Below are positions 9,505-19,205 of a stretch of 55,327 nucleotides of DNA, piece after piece. The DNA comes from an uncultured Clostridium sp. (GTDB taxonomy: Bacteria > Bacillota > Clostridia > TANB77 > CAG-508), in the NCBI GenBank assembly GCA_948468045.1, contig CAOKGO010000010.1, positions 1-55,327 of the forward strand, written 5' to 3'. Below the pieces are notes generated by a model. The model was not told where the DNA came from. It ran no database searches and worked only from the letters and a program-made list of their open reading frames with translations. Each line of letters starts with the position of its first letter. The first letter of the stretch is position 1. A program made the translations under genes and the position numbers.

Positions 9505-10939
9505 ATGGAAAATAACAAATACATAACACCACTATCAGGTAGATATGCTAGTCAAGAAATGAATAGTTTATGGTCAAGTGACAGCAAATATTCTACTTGG
9601 AGAAAATTATGGGTAGCATTAGCAGAAACAGAAAAAGAATTAGGAATTGACATTACAGATGAACAAATTGAAGAAATGAAACAAAACATAAACAATATTG
9701 ACTATGATATTGTAAGTAAAAGAGAAAAAGAATGTAGACATGATGTAATGGCACATGTGTATGAATTTGGGTTAAGATGCCCTAAAGCAAAGCCAATTAT
9801 CCATTTAGGAGCAACTTCATGTTATGTTACAGATAACACAGACGTTATTTTAATGTCACAAGCATTAGAATTAGTTAAGCAAAAATTACTTATAGTTATA
9901 AGCAATTTAAAAGATTTTGCCATGAAAAATAAAAACGTTACTTGCTTAGGATATACACATTTCCAACCAGCACAATTAACAACAGTTGGAAAAAGAGCAA
10001 CTTTATGGCTACAAGATTTAATTGAAGACTTAGAAGAATTAGAATTTGTACAAAGTCACATGAAATTACTAGGTTGTAAAGGAACAACAGGAACACAAGA
10101 AAGCTTTATGAAACTATTTAAAGACGAAGAAAAAGTAAAACAAATTGACGGAAAAATAGCAGAAAAAATGGGATTTGACAAAGTATATGCAGTATCTCGG
10201 ACAAACATATACTAGAAAATTAGATAGTAGAGTTTTAAGTGTATTATCTCAAATTGCTGGGAGTTGTTCAAAATTTGCAAATGACATGAGACTATTACAA
10301 CATGAAAAAGAATTAGAAGAACCATTTGAAAAAGGGCAAATAGGTTCATCAGCAATGGCATATAAAAGAAATCCAATGAGAAGTGAGAGAATAAATTCGC
10401 TTTCAAGACATGTTATGACATTAACAATGGATCCTATTATAACAGCATCAACACAATGGTTAGAAAGAACCCTAGATGACTCAGCAAACAAAAGAATTTG
10501 TGTACCAGAAAGCTTTTTAGCAGTAGATGCAATATTAATTTTATATGCAAATATTTCTAAGAATATTGTAGTATATGAAAATGTAATAAAAACAAACATG
10601 ATGCAAGAACTTCCATTTATGGCAACAGAAGAAATATTAATGAATGCAGTATTAAAAGGTGGAGACAGACAAGAATTACATGAAAAAATAAGAATATATT
10701 CTATGGAAGCAGGAAAGCAAGTAAAAGAATTAGGAAAGCCAAATGACTTAGTAGATAGAATTGCACAAGACGAAACATTTGGTCTAACAAAAGAAGAAAT
10801 AATGCAAGCATTAAATCCAGACCACTTATGTGGAAGAGCTCCAAAACAAGTAGAAGATTTTGTAGAAGAAAGAGTAAACCCAGTTTTAGAAAAATACAGA
10901 AATATAATCAAAGACACACAAATAGAAGTAAATGTATAA
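9505..10939 (+). CDS. purB: Adenylosuccinate lyase, with one CGG +1 shift site
   Basis: Cleaves SAICAR to AICAR and adenylosuccinate to AMP. Reading from ATG 9505 (AAAGGAGAG upstream) and skipping C10198 gives about 477 residues, the usual length for this subclass. Motifs seen are [26 protein letters not shown], the restored [14 protein letters not shown], and the fumarase/aspartase superfamily signature [15 protein letters not shown]. The signature lies after the shift, so the in-frame product would be inactive. An upstream ATG at 9478 lacks a good ribosome binding site. Confidence 0.94.
10195..10201 (+). other. +1 frameshift site TCT-CGG-A in purB
   Basis: TCT (Ser, 10195-10197) precedes CGG. 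Skipping C10198 gives GGA and the conserved SGQTY join. In-frame reading gives Arg-Thr-Asn-Ile-Tyr-stop. Confidence 0.9.
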
Positions 10940-10940
10940 A

Positions 10941-11276
10941 TGAGACAAGAGGGACAGGTCTGATTTGTCTCATATCTAAGGATGCAAGATATTGAACAAA
11001 TAAATCATGATATTGATTTGTTTGACAAAAAGATATTTTCTTATGAAATAGGTAGTGTTAAACCAGATAAGCAAACATTTAAGACTGTATTAAATAAGGT
11101 TCAAATAATAGCAGATGAAACATTGTTTGTAGATGACCATGAAATAAATATAAAAAGAGCAGAAGAAGAGGGGATTCATGGAATTATATTTAAAAATGCA
11201 GAACAATTAAAACAAGAACTAATTGAAAGAAAAATTTTATAAAATGAGACAAATGAGACCTGTCCCTAGTGTCTCA
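10941..11276. repeat. Inverted REP-like pair enclosing a gene fragment
   Basis: 32-bp palindromes at 10941-10972 and 11245-11276, of the family seen at 5558-5662, face each other and bracket a HAD-hydrolase fragment almost exactly. The arrangement suggests a composite unit in which an inverted repeat pair carried or trimmed a foreign gene piece into the purB-purD gap. Confidence 0.75.
10982..11242 (+). pseudogene. C-terminal fragment of a HAD-superfamily hydrolase
   Basis: 86 residues matching only the last third of a HAD phosphatase of the phosphoglucomutase-like group. Motif III (GSVKPDKQTF) and motif IV (LFVDDHEINIKRAEEEGI) are present, but motif I with the catalytic DxD and motif II are missing. 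The lost N-terminal part is replaced by a REP-like palindrome directly upstream. The remaining frame is intact and begins near an ATG with AAGG upstream, so a short product is possible, but it cannot be a complete enzyme. Confidence 0.8.
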
Positions 11277-11296
11277 AAAGAAAGGAAATTTAAGAT

Positions 11297-12595
11297 ATGA
11301 AAAAATGTTTATTGTTAGGTAATGGAGGACGTGAGGCAGTACTTGCAGAACAAATTGCAAAAGGATTTGAACTATATGCAATTTTGCCATATGCAAACCC
11401 ATCTGTAGTAAAAGAGGCAGAAAAATCAAATGGAAAATATTTAATAGGAGACCCATTTGACAAAGAACTTGTTACAAAGTTTGTAAAAGAAAACGAAATA
11501 GAAGCCTGTGTTGTTAGCCAAGATAATTTATTGCAAGAAGGATTAATTGATTTAGCAAGAGAATTAGGGTTAAAAACATTTGGACCAACATCTAAAGGAG
11601 CTAAAGTAGAATGGAGTAAAACATATGCATTAGATATTGTTCAAAAATTAGCGCCAGAAATGATAATTAAAAACGAAGCAATTAGTAGTTTAGAACAATT
11701 AGAAGAAGTAATGAAAAATTATGAAGATGACAGCTTTGTAGTAAAACCAGAGGGACTAACAGGTGGAAAAGGCGTAAAAGTAGGTGGAATTCACTTTAAA
11801 GGAAAACAAGAAGGATATGAATATGCTAAATCTTGTTTAGAATCAGATGGTAGAGTTATTGTACAAGACAAAGTAGAGGGAAGAGAATTCACAGTAATGG
11901 CATTAACAGATGGAAAAAACATTGTAGTAACACCAACAACTTTTGACTATCCATATAGATTTGATGAGGACAAAGGACCAGGAACAGGTGGAATGGGATG
12001 TCTTAGTTTTGAAAATGGATTATTGCCATTTTTAGAGCAAAAAGATATTGACGAATGTAGTAAGCTAATTCAAGATACAATTCAATATGTAAATAAAGAC
12101 AACTTAGAGTTTACAGGAGTAATTTATGGTGGATTTTTCAAATGCAAACAAGGAATTAGGTTCATTGAATTTAATGCAAGATTTGGTGACCCAGAAGCAA
12201 TCAATGTATTAAACTCTTTAGAAACACCATTTAGTGAAGTAATGGAAAATATATGGACACAAAATTTATCAAAAGAAAACTGTAAATTCAAAAACAATTA
12301 TACATTTACAGTTTATGTAGTAAGTCCAGATTATGCAATTAAGAAAAGTGACCCATGTACATTTACTTTAAATACAAAAGCAATATTAGAAAAAGGAGCT
12401 AAAATATATTTTGCAAGCACAAAACCAATAGAAAATGATAAATATCAATCAGTAGGAACATCAAGACTATTTGCAATCCACACAAGTGGAAACACATTAG
12501 AAGAAGCAAAACAAAAAGCATATTCTGCAATGGAAAACAACATAGATGAAAAACTAGATTATAGAAAAGACATAGGAGAAATATACGAACATTAA
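11297..12595 (+). CDS. purD: Phosphoribosylamine-glycine ligase (GAR synthetase)
   Basis: 432 residues; joins phosphoribosylamine and glycine using ATP (second step of IMP synthesis). The N-terminal MKKCLLLGNGGREAVLAE is the family dinucleotide-like loop. The ATP-grasp domain shows VVKPEGLTGGKGVKVGG, VQDKVEGREFTVMAL and GPGTGGMGC, and EFNARFGDPEA is the metal-binding signature. AAAGGAAAT precedes the ATG. A REP-like palindrome ends 21 bp upstream, and another palindrome follows the stop, separating it from convergent purN. Confidence 0.96.
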   Translation: MKKCLLLGNGGREAVLAEQIAKGFELYAILPYANPSVVKEAEKSNGKYLIGDPFDKELVTKFVKENEIEACVVSQDNLLQEGLIDLARELGLKTFGPTSKGAKVEWSKTYALDIVQKLAPEMIIKNEAISSLEQLEEVMKNYEDDSFVVKPEGLTGGKGVKVGGIHFKGKQEGYEYAKSCLESDGRVIVQDKVEGREFTVMALTDGKNIVVTPTTFDYPYRFDEDKGPGTGGMGCLSFENGLLPFLEQKDIDECSKLIQDTIQYVNKDNLEFTGVIYGGFFKCKQGIRFIEFNARFGDPEAINVLNSLETPFSEVMENIWTQNLSKENCKFKNNYTFTVYVVSPDYAIKKSDPCTFTLNTKAILEKGAKIYFASTKPIENDKYQSVGTSRLFAIHTSGNTLEEAKQKAYSAMENNIDEKLDYRKDIGEIYEH

Positions 12596-12600
12596 AAAAA

Positions 12601-12629
12601 TAGGATTTGGGGACGGCCCCAAAATCCTA
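12601..12629. repeat. GGGGACGGCCCC palindrome between convergent purD and purN
   Basis: AGGATTTGGGG pairs with CCCCAAAATCCT (one bulge). It fills the 34-bp gap between two converging genes. Closely similar palindromes lie at 14821-14855 (purF/purC) and 52183-52211 (end of adk). There is no T run, so it is either a REP-like element that settles at gene ends or an unusual bidirectional transcript end. Confidence 0.75.
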
Positions 12630-13202
12630 CTAAATTTCATGTTGCACAAAACGATTTAGCACTTCAATTAGTTGAACTTTCTCAGCAGCTTGGACTTTTT
12701 CAGATAATGTTTTTGCATTATCTGTTGGAAGTACAGTAACTTTAGTTTGGCTAATAATATTGCCTTTGTCATATTCTTGATTTACAAAATGAATGGTTGC
12801 ACCACTGTATTGTTCTTTTGCTTGAATGACAGCTTCGTGCACATGCATACCATGCATTCCTTTGCCACCGAATTTTGGAAGTAGCGAAGGATGGGTATTG
12901 ATAATTGTATATTTGTCTAATAAGTTAGGGCCAATCATTTTTAAATATCCAGCAAGTACAATAAGGTCAATAGAATAATTACAAAGTAAATTTGATAATT
13001 CTAAGTCTCTTTTAGAAAAATCTTTACTTTGAATTGTATAAGTGTCTATGTTATTTTCTTTAGCTCTTTCAAGGGCATAAGCCTTAGGATTGTCAGATAT
13101 AACTAAATCAATTTGTGCTTCTAGTTCATGATTTTTAATGCTATCAATTACAGCTTGCAAAGTAGAACCATTTCCAGAAGCAAAAACAACTAAATGATAC
13201 AT
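12630..13202 (-). CDS. purN: Phosphoribosylglycinamide formyltransferase (folate dependent)
   Basis: 190 residues; transfers formyl from 10-formyl-THF to GAR (third step of IMP synthesis). Seen are the N-terminal VFASGNGSTLQAVID, the catalytic Asn/His region (INTHPSLLPKFGGKGMHG) and the Asp-containing YDKGNIISQ segment. The start has AGGAGG. It is transcribed against the flanking purD and purF, unusual inside a pur cluster. CCG at about 12845 reads TTC-GGT on the coding strand, so it is not an in-frame CGG. Confidence 0.95.
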   Translation of the reverse strand: MYHLVVFASGNGSTLQAVIDSIKNHELEAQIDLVISDNPKAYALERAKENNIDTYTIQSKDFSKRDLELSNLLCNYSIDLIVLAGYLKMIGPNLLDKYTIINTHPSLLPKFGGKGMHGMHVHEAVIQAKEQYSGATIHFVNQEYDKGNIISQTKVTVLPTDNAKTLSEKVQAAEKVQLIEVLNRFVQHEI

Positions 13203-13393
13203 AAAATTACCTCCTATTGATAATATGGTATAATATTAATAGTAGTGTAACATTTATAAAAGATAAAGTCAAATCAGTTTGAAAAATAATTTTTAGAACT
13301 GTAAGTTACAATTTTCGATTAAAAAAGTCAATAAATTTTACATTAAAAGTTTTAGTTGAAAATTATAATGAAAAATTAGGAAGGAAGATAAAA

Positions 13394-14815
13394 ATGTTTG
13401 ATGAAATAAAAGAAGAATGTGGCGTATTTGGAATTTATTCTAAAGAAACAAAAGAAGATTTAATTGGACAAGTTTGTGTAGGTTTATCAGGATTGCAACA
13501 CAGAGGAGAAGAAAGCTGTGGTGTTGCAATTAATGAAGACGGAATTATTCATTTTCATAAAGATATTGGACTTGTTTCAGAGGTTTTTACTAAAGAGGTA
13601 CAAAGTACAATGCCACAAGGGAAGATGGCAATTGGCCATGTTCGCTATTCTACAACTGGAGAAAGTAAAAAGGAAAATGCACAACCAATGGTAGTTAGGC
13701 ACAAAAAGGGTAATTTAGCAGTTGTCCACAATGGTAATATAGTAAATGCTTTAGAACTTAAAAGAGAATTAGAAGAACAAGGGGCAATTTTTACAACAAC
13801 AAGTGATACAGAAATAATATGCCATGTTATTGTAAGGGAGAGACTTAAAACAGGTTCTATTGAAGAAGCAGTAAAAAACACTATGAAAATTATAAAAGGT
13901 GCATATTCACTTTTGATTCTATCTCCTCAAAAAATGATTGCAGTAAGAGACCCACAGGGATTTAAACCTCTTTGTATGGGGCATTTAGATGGTGATATTG
14001 TATTTGCTTCAGAAAGTTGTGCTTTAGATATTATGGGAGCTACTTTTGACCGTGACATTGAACCAGGAGAAGTAGTAACAGTGATGAATAACAAAATAAA
14101 TAGCGAAAAATTTTTGCCAAATGAAAAAAAAGGAATGTGTGTATTTGAATATATTTATTTTGCTAGACCAGACTCTACAATTGATGGCATAAATGTCCAT
14201 ATTTTCCGTGAAAATGCAGGAAGATGTTTGGCAAGACAAATGCCAGTAGATGCAGACATTGTAGCAGGTGTTCCAGACTCTGGAAATGATGCAGCACTTG
14301 GATATTCTAAAGAATCAAAAATTCCATATGATATTGTATTTATCAAAAGCAAATATATAGGAAGAACTTTTATCCAAAATACACAAAATAAAAGGAAGAA
14401 ATTAGTTAATCTAAAATTAAACCCATTGCATCACACAGTAAAAGGTAAAAAAATTGTTTTAGTAGATGACTCAATTGTAAGAGGGACAACGATAACAAGA
14501 ATTATAAAAACATTAAAAGAGGCAGGAGCAAAAGAAGTACATATTAGAGTTGCAGCTCCACCATTTATTGGAATTTGCTATTTTGGAACAGATGTTGACA
14601 AACAAAAGAATTTAATTGCTTATGGAAAAACTGTTGAGCAAATTAGACAAGAAATAGGTGCAGATTCCTTAGAATTCTTGAGTTTAGACAGCTTAAAAGA
14701 AATTACTAAAGATTGTAAAGTAGATGGTTTTTGTGATGGATGTTTTACAGGTAAATATCCAATTGAAGTTCCAGATGAAATTGACAAAGACTGTTTTGAG
14801 AAAATAGATTTATAG
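13394..14815 (+). CDS. purF: Amidophosphoribosyltransferase
   Basis: 473 residues; first committed step of purine synthesis (PRPP plus glutamine to phosphoribosylamine). Cys9 in EECGVFGIYS would be the N-terminal nucleophile after removal of a short propeptide, as in the Bacillus-type enzyme. The PRPP loop VLVDDSIVRGTTITRI is intact. C-terminal cysteines (FCDGCFTGKYP, plus CYFGTD and an earlier Cys) are those that hold the 4Fe-4S cluster in the Bacillus-type enzyme. AGGAAGG lies upstream of the ATG. Confidence 0.96.
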   Translation: MFDEIKEECGVFGIYSKETKEDLIGQVCVGLSGLQHRGEESCGVAINEDGIIHFHKDIGLVSEVFTKEVQSTMPQGKMAIGHVRYSTTGESKKENAQPMVVRHKKGNLAVVHNGNIVNALELKRELEEQGAIFTTTSDTEIICHVIVRERLKTGSIEEAVKNTMKIIKGAYSLLILSPQKMIAVRDPQGFKPLCMGHLDGDIVFASESCALDIMGATFDRDIEPGEVVTVMNNKINSEKFLPNEKKGMCVFEYIYFARPDSTIDGINVHIFRENAGRCLARQMPVDADIVAGVPDSGNDAALGYSKESKIPYDIVFIKSKYIGRTFIQNTQNKRKKLVNLKLNPLHHTVKGKKIVLVDDSIVRGTTITRIIKTLKEAGAKEVHIRVAAPPFIGICYFGTDVDKQKNLIAYGKTVEQIRQEIGADSLEFLSLDSLKEITKDCKVDGFCDGCFTGKYPIEVPDEIDKDCFEKIDL

Positions 14816-14820
14816 GAATT

Positions 14821-14855
14821 AAATAGGATTTGGGGGCCGTCCCCAAATCCTATTT
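14821..14855. repeat. GGGGGCCGTCCCC palindrome between convergent purF and purC
   Basis: A perfect 15-bp inverted repeat (AAATAGGATTTGGGG and its complement) fills the 34-bp gap between converging purF and purC and overlaps the last codons of purC. It belongs to the same family as 12601-12629 and 52183-52211. Confidence 0.8.
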
Positions 14856-15702
14856 AAATTTTTTGCCTGTTAGCATTTCAAAAGCTTCTTTATATTTATT
14901 AGAAGTTGTTGTAATAACATCTTCTGGAATTGGAGTTCCAGCTTCTGGGTTATATCCTGTAGATTTTATCCAGTCACGAAGATATTGTTTATCAAAACTT
15001 TTTTGTCCTCTTCCTACTTGGTAGTCACTTGCTGGCCAAAATCTACTAGAATCTGGAGTTAGAACTTCGTCTCCAAGTACTAAAGTACCATTTTCGTCTA
15101 TACCAAATTCAAATTTTGTGTCTGCAACAATAATTCCTTTTGTTAAGGCATATTTAGCACTTTTTTCATATACTTCAATAGCTGTTTTACGTAGGTTTTC
15201 GGCTAAATCTTTACCAATTAAATTACATACTTGTTCAAAAGAGATGTTTTCGTCATGTCCTTCTTGAGCTTTTGTAGTTGGTGTAAAGATTGGTTCTGGT
15301 AGTTTTTCAGATTCTTGTAGTCCTTGTGGTAAAGTAATACCACAAATTGTACCATCATTTTGATAGCTTTTCCAACCAGAACCTGTAATATATCCTCTTA
15401 CAATACATTCAACAGGTATCATTTTTAATTTTTTAACTAACATACTTCTTCCGAGCAAATTCTTCTGTTTGAAATTCTCCTGGAAAATCTTTAATATCAG
15501 TAGATATAACATGGTTTGGAACAACACTTTTTAAAGAATCAAACCAAAATTTAGAAATTTGGTTTAAAACTTTTCCCTTTTCTGGAATAGGGCTTGGTAA
15601 GATATAATCAAAAGCAGAAACTCTATCAGAAACAACAAGAAGAAGCTTGTCATTGTCTACTTCATAAATTTCACGAACTTTACCACTACTAATTTTTTTC
15701 AT
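14850..15702 (-). CDS. purC: SAICAR synthase, with one CGG +1 shift site
   Basis: Joins CAIR and aspartate with ATP. Reading from ATG 15702 (AAAGGAAG upstream) and skipping the C at 15453 gives about 283 residues, the long form of the enzyme. Motifs seen are [27 protein letters not shown], the restored [12 protein letters not shown] join, [30 protein letters not shown] and [12 protein letters not shown]. Nearly all substrate-binding motifs lie after the shift. It follows purE on the minus strand and converges on purF. Confidence 0.94.
15450..15456 (-). other. +1 frameshift site GCT-CGG-A in purC
   Basis: GCT (Ala, 15456-15454) precedes in-frame CGG (15453-15451). Skipping the C gives GGA and the family join AGRSML. 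In-frame reading stops within six codons (Arg-Lys-Lys-Tyr-Val-Ser-stop). Confidence 0.9.
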
Positions 15703-15843
15703 ATTTGTTACTTCCTTTCAAAAAATATTATTATATTCTAAATTATAATAGTTTGTATAATTTTTATAAAGCAACTCCAAGCTATATTATAATTTACTAG
15801 TTTCATAAATTGTTACTTATAAAAATTAATTTAATATTCCTTT

Positions 15844-16362
15844 TTATTCTGAAAGATATTTTTCGTATCCTATTTGTTGTAGTTTTTCATCTTTTTGAGA
15901 TACAACGTCTTTTAAAGAATTTTTAAAGTCAGCAAGTTTTTTCTTAATATCTTCGTTTCCAACTGCTAAAATAGATGTAGCTAAGATACCTGCATTTTTT
16001 GCACCATTAATTGCAACTGTTGCAACAGGGATTCCAGATGGCATTTGAACAATGGAATATAAAGAATCAACACCACCTAAAGTTTTTGTATGAATTGGAA
16101 TTCCAATTACAGGTACTGTTGGAACCATAGCTGCAAATACACCTGGTAAATGAGCAGCACCACCTGCTCCAGCAATTATAACTTTTACATTGTTTTGTTT
16201 TAGTTCTTCTGCATATTTGGTTGCTTTTTCTGGTGTACGATGAACAGAAAGGATTTTCATTTCATAAGAAATTCCCATTTGTTCTAAAAATTTAGCACAA
16301 TCTTTCATTATAGGTAAGTCAGAATCACTTCCCATAATAATAGAAACATCAATGTTTTTCAT
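15844..16362 (-). CDS. purE: N5-carboxyaminoimidazole ribonucleotide mutase
   Basis: 172 residues; class I PurE. The IMGSDSDLPIM loop, the catalytic SVHRTPE segment and the glycine-rich AGAGGAAHLPG and GIPIHTKTLGG segments are all present. AGGAGG precedes the ATG, which overlaps the stop of the PfkB-like gene (ATGA), so the two are coupled. No purK is visible in the window. Confidence 0.95.
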   Translation of the reverse strand: MKNIDVSIIMGSDSDLPIMKDCAKFLEQMGISYEMKILSVHRTPEKATKYAEELKQNNVKVIIAGAGGAAHLPGVFAAMVPTVPVIGIPIHTKTLGGVDSLYSIVQMPSGIPVATVAINGAKNAGILATSILAVGNEDIKKKLADFKNSLKDVVSQKDEKLQQIGYEKYLSE

Positions 16363-17285
16363 AATTTTCCTCCTATTTTATTTTTTTTGCGACTTCCAAT
16401 TTGAGAAATTATATCTCTAGAAGCTTTGTTAGCTAAGGCAAAAGTTTTATTAACAAAGTTGGTATTAATTTTATCACAATAAGCATATTGTTGTAAAGTT
16501 TTAGAAAAAAAGGCATCACCTGCACCAGATGAATCAACAATATCAACAATGGTTTCAGGAACTTTATTTATTACTTTAAGCTCATTTTGATCATAAAATA
16601 AGAAAGTAGCTCCATTTTTTCCTTTTGTTAAGACTAATAAATCGAAATGAAAAAGTTTGAAAAATTCAATTTCGTTTTTAATAGAAAATCTTTCAAATAA
16701 TAAATTTGTAACATTGTTGTTTAGTTGAATGAAGTTAGCCATAGAGAAAAAAGATGTTAGATATTGTTTAGTAAAATGTTCAAAAAAACGTATATGTCCT
16801 ATATCTAAACAAATTTTACAGTTAGATGGCATATTTTTCAAAAACTTTAAATTTATAGGTAAGAACTTGTCTAAAATAACATATAATTGCTTATTTTTTA
16901 ATTCTTTTGGCAATTTGGTTGGTAAATTATCTGAAAATTTCATAGTGAATTCATTTGTTATGGGAGAATACCATGAATGGAGAATAGAGTTATCTTTTAA
17001 ATTGCTATTTGGAATAATTATATTCATAATATTTGTTTTTTTATTTTCAGTTAAAACATAATTTGTGTTAATATTAGCTTTAGATAGTGATTGAATTGCA
17101 ATATTACCTTCTTGGTCATTTCCTTTAGAACCAATAGCAAAACAGGTTTCACCCATAATGGCTAAATTGTATAAATCATTCCAATTACATCCACCACCAT
17201 CTTGTTTTAATAAGTTAAGATTTTCATCATAGATTTTGTCTAAAATAATGTCACCATGAGAGATAAAAATTTTTTCTTTTTCCAT
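16359..17285 (-). CDS. PfkB-family carbohydrate/nucleoside kinase
   Basis: 308 residues. The C-terminal PfkB signature DSSGAGDAFFSKTL, with the catalytic Asp and anion-hole glycines, is clear. The N-terminal substrate region (KQDGGGCNWNDLYNLA) also fits ribokinase-like enzymes. I start at the ATG at 17285, which has GGAGG upstream, not at an in-frame ATG 60 nt earlier. The overlap with purE suggests a purine or nucleoside role, but the substrate cannot be read from sequence. Confidence 0.82.
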   Translation of the reverse strand: MEKEKIFISHGDIILDKIYDENLNLLKQDGGGCNWNDLYNLAIMGETCFAIGSKGNDQEGNIAIQSLSKANINTNYVLTENKKTNIMNIIIPNSNLKDNSILHSWYSPITNEFTMKFSDNLPTKLPKELKNKQLYVILDKFLPINLKFLKNMPSNCKICLDIGHIRFFEHFTKQYLTSFFSMANFIQLNNNVTNLLFERFSIKNEIEFFKLFHFDLLVLTKGKNGATFLFYDQNELKVINKVPETIVDIVDSSGAGDAFFSKTLQQYAYCDKINTNFVNKTFALANKASRDIISQIGSRKKNKIGGKL

Positions 17286-17370
17286 AATAACCTCCACATA
17301 TAAATGTATTATAATACAGAAATGTGAAAGAATCAATACTTTCAATAATTTAAGTAAAAATAAGTAAGTA

Positions 17371-17399
17371 TTTACAATTTTATGTAAATGTGATAAAAT
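17371..17399 (+). promoter_or_regulatory. Promoter for the HD-domain gene
   Basis: TTTACA (17371-17376), a 17-bp spacer and TAAAAT (17394-17399) lie 34 bp upstream of the HD-domain start, divergent from the PfkB-purE-purC transcript. Confidence 0.55.
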
Positions 17400-17432
17400 A
17401 GAAACTGTATATTGAAAAAGAGAGGGATAAAA

Positions 17433-19172
17433 ATGAGAAAAAGATATAGAGAAGTAGAAGGAAAAAGAATTCCAATAAAGAGATTAGAGGGATATACAGA
17501 AGAAATAAGTCAAGCTTTAGAAAAGCAACAAGCTTTAAAAGAATTAGGCGAATATAGCTCAGAGATTGATTTTGTTTTGACAGACTATAATAGAAAAAGT
17601 TGTGAAGAAACAATGATGGTAAAAGGTCTTAGAAAATCTTGCCAAGAAACAACAAATCGTAAAACACATACAGAGAATTTAACAAATATTGCAGTAATGA
17701 TTGCAAAAGGAATAAATCAAAAAGAACATCAAAATAAACAAGTAGGATTAAATTATGAAATAATAAGTATTATGGGTAAACATCATGATATAGGACATAC
17801 TTTTTCAGGACATAGTGGGGAGTGGTGGATATCTAATATTAAAGAAGATTATGGAATGGGGTATTATTGTCATAATGCATTAGGACCTAGAGAATTAATT
17901 TATACAAATCAAATTTACGATAAAATAATAGAAACTATAAAACAAAGACATCCTGAAATAGGAGAAAATAGAATAAACAGAATTAGAAAAAACTTATGGC
18001 TTATTATGGAGGGAATTAATTCGCATAATGGAGAAAGGTCAGAGTCAGAATATATTGCAAATAGCCAAAAAACAGAGAAAGATTTTGAAAGAGAAAATTT
18101 ATATTGTCATACAAAAAAAGGATTTGACAAAGTGGTTGTTCCAGCTACACCAGAAGCAGCTTTAATGAGATTATGTGATAAAATTTCTTATATTCCTTAT
18201 GATATGGTAGATGGTTTAAGAGAAGGATTTATTACAGGATTAAATGAAGAGTATAGAGTAGTTCTAAGAAAATTAGGGATTACAGATGAAGAAATAGAAG
18301 AGTGTGAATTGACAAGACATTATGAAAAAATTGCTAGAAAATTACAAGTACTTTTTATTAGTGATGTAATTCAAAATAGTACAGGTAACATTATTAAAAT
18401 GTCAAGTAAAATGTCAAAATTACTACATGAATTAAGAAATATAAATAATAGGCAAATTGTAAATTTCACAGTTTTAAAAGAAGATAATGAAACTTATCCA
18501 CCAGCTATTAGGAAGTTCATGAATATTTTTGGAAAAATTGCAGTAAAAGAAGGATTATTATTAGAATTAAGAAATGGAGAGATTTCAAAGGAAAAAAAGG
18601 AACAATTAATAAAAAAATATAAAGGAACTCCATATGAAGGATTTATTCAATATACTTGCAACACAAACCAAAGTGATTTTGAATATACAACAAAAATTAT
18701 CGAAGAAGCAACTAAACAAAGTATTTTTGATGAACAAGAAAAAGCAAGAGAAATAGTAAATAAACGTGAGCCATTTGTTATCTCAAAAGATTTTTCAATT
18801 AAAGATAGAAGAATAAAAAGTTATGTGAATTATTATAAAAATAAAGATGTAAATCATTACACAGAAGAAGAAAAAGAACAAGATGTAAAAATTATGTTAC
18901 AAAATATAAAAAATCCTAGAAGAAAAAGCTATTTGCATTTTAGTATGGATAAGAGAATAGTGTTGGAGTTGGGCTCAAAATACTTGGCAACATTAAATGA
19001 TATTGAATTTATGGAATTACTTCGAGCAACTAAAATGGTAGATGACGATCAATATGCAAGTTTAACTAGAAAGTATAAAGACATTGATTTGAAAAAGGAA
19101 TCTTATATACAAGAAAATTGGAAAAGTATTCAAAAAGAACAAGTAGAATCAGTTAATGTACAGGAAAAATAA
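17433..19172 (+). CDS. HD-domain protein related to dGTP triphosphohydrolase
   Basis: 579 residues. The N-terminal half carries the metal-binding HD set: His in RKTHTENLTNI, HD in GKHHDIGHTFSGHSGEWW, and Asp in LMRLCDKISYIPYD. The HDIGH..GHSGE motif is typical of dGTPase-like HD phosphohydrolases. The rest is helical and charged, without recognised motifs. ATG 17433 follows GAGAGGG. It is followed after 33 bp by a coiled-coil gene that may share its transcript. The activity (dNTP hydrolysis) is inferred from the motif only. Confidence 0.75.
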   Translation: MRKRYREVEGKRIPIKRLEGYTEEISQALEKQQALKELGEYSSEIDFVLTDYNRKSCEETMMVKGLRKSCQETTNRKTHTENLTNIAVMIAKGINQKEHQNKQVGLNYEIISIMGKHHDIGHTFSGHSGEWWISNIKEDYGMGYYCHNALGPRELIYTNQIYDKIIETIKQRHPEIGENRINRIRKNLWLIMEGINSHNGERSESEYIANSQKTEKDFERENLYCHTKKGFDKVVVPATPEAALMRLCDKISYIPYDMVDGLREGFITGLNEEYRVVLRKLGITDEEIEECELTRHYEKIARKLQVLFISDVIQNSTGNIIKMSSKMSKLLHELRNINNRQIVNFTVLKEDNETYPPAIRKFMNIFGKIAVKEGLLLELRNGEISKEKKEQLIKKYKGTPYEGFIQYTCNTNQSDFEYTTKIIEEATKQSIFDEQEKAREIVNKREPFVISKDFSIKDRRIKSYVNYYKNKDVNHYTEEEKEQDVKIMLQNIKNPRRKSYLHFSMDKRIVLELGSKYLATLNDIEFMELLRATKMVDDDQYASLTRKYKDIDLKKESYIQENWKSIQKEQVESVNVQEK

Positions 19173-19205
19173 AAAAAGTATAAATATAAAGTTAGGAGAA
19201 AAGAG

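Noticed and set aside
10982..11242. Complete HAD phosphatase
   Set aside because: Motif I with the nucleophilic Asp and motif II are absent. The frame begins just after a repeat.
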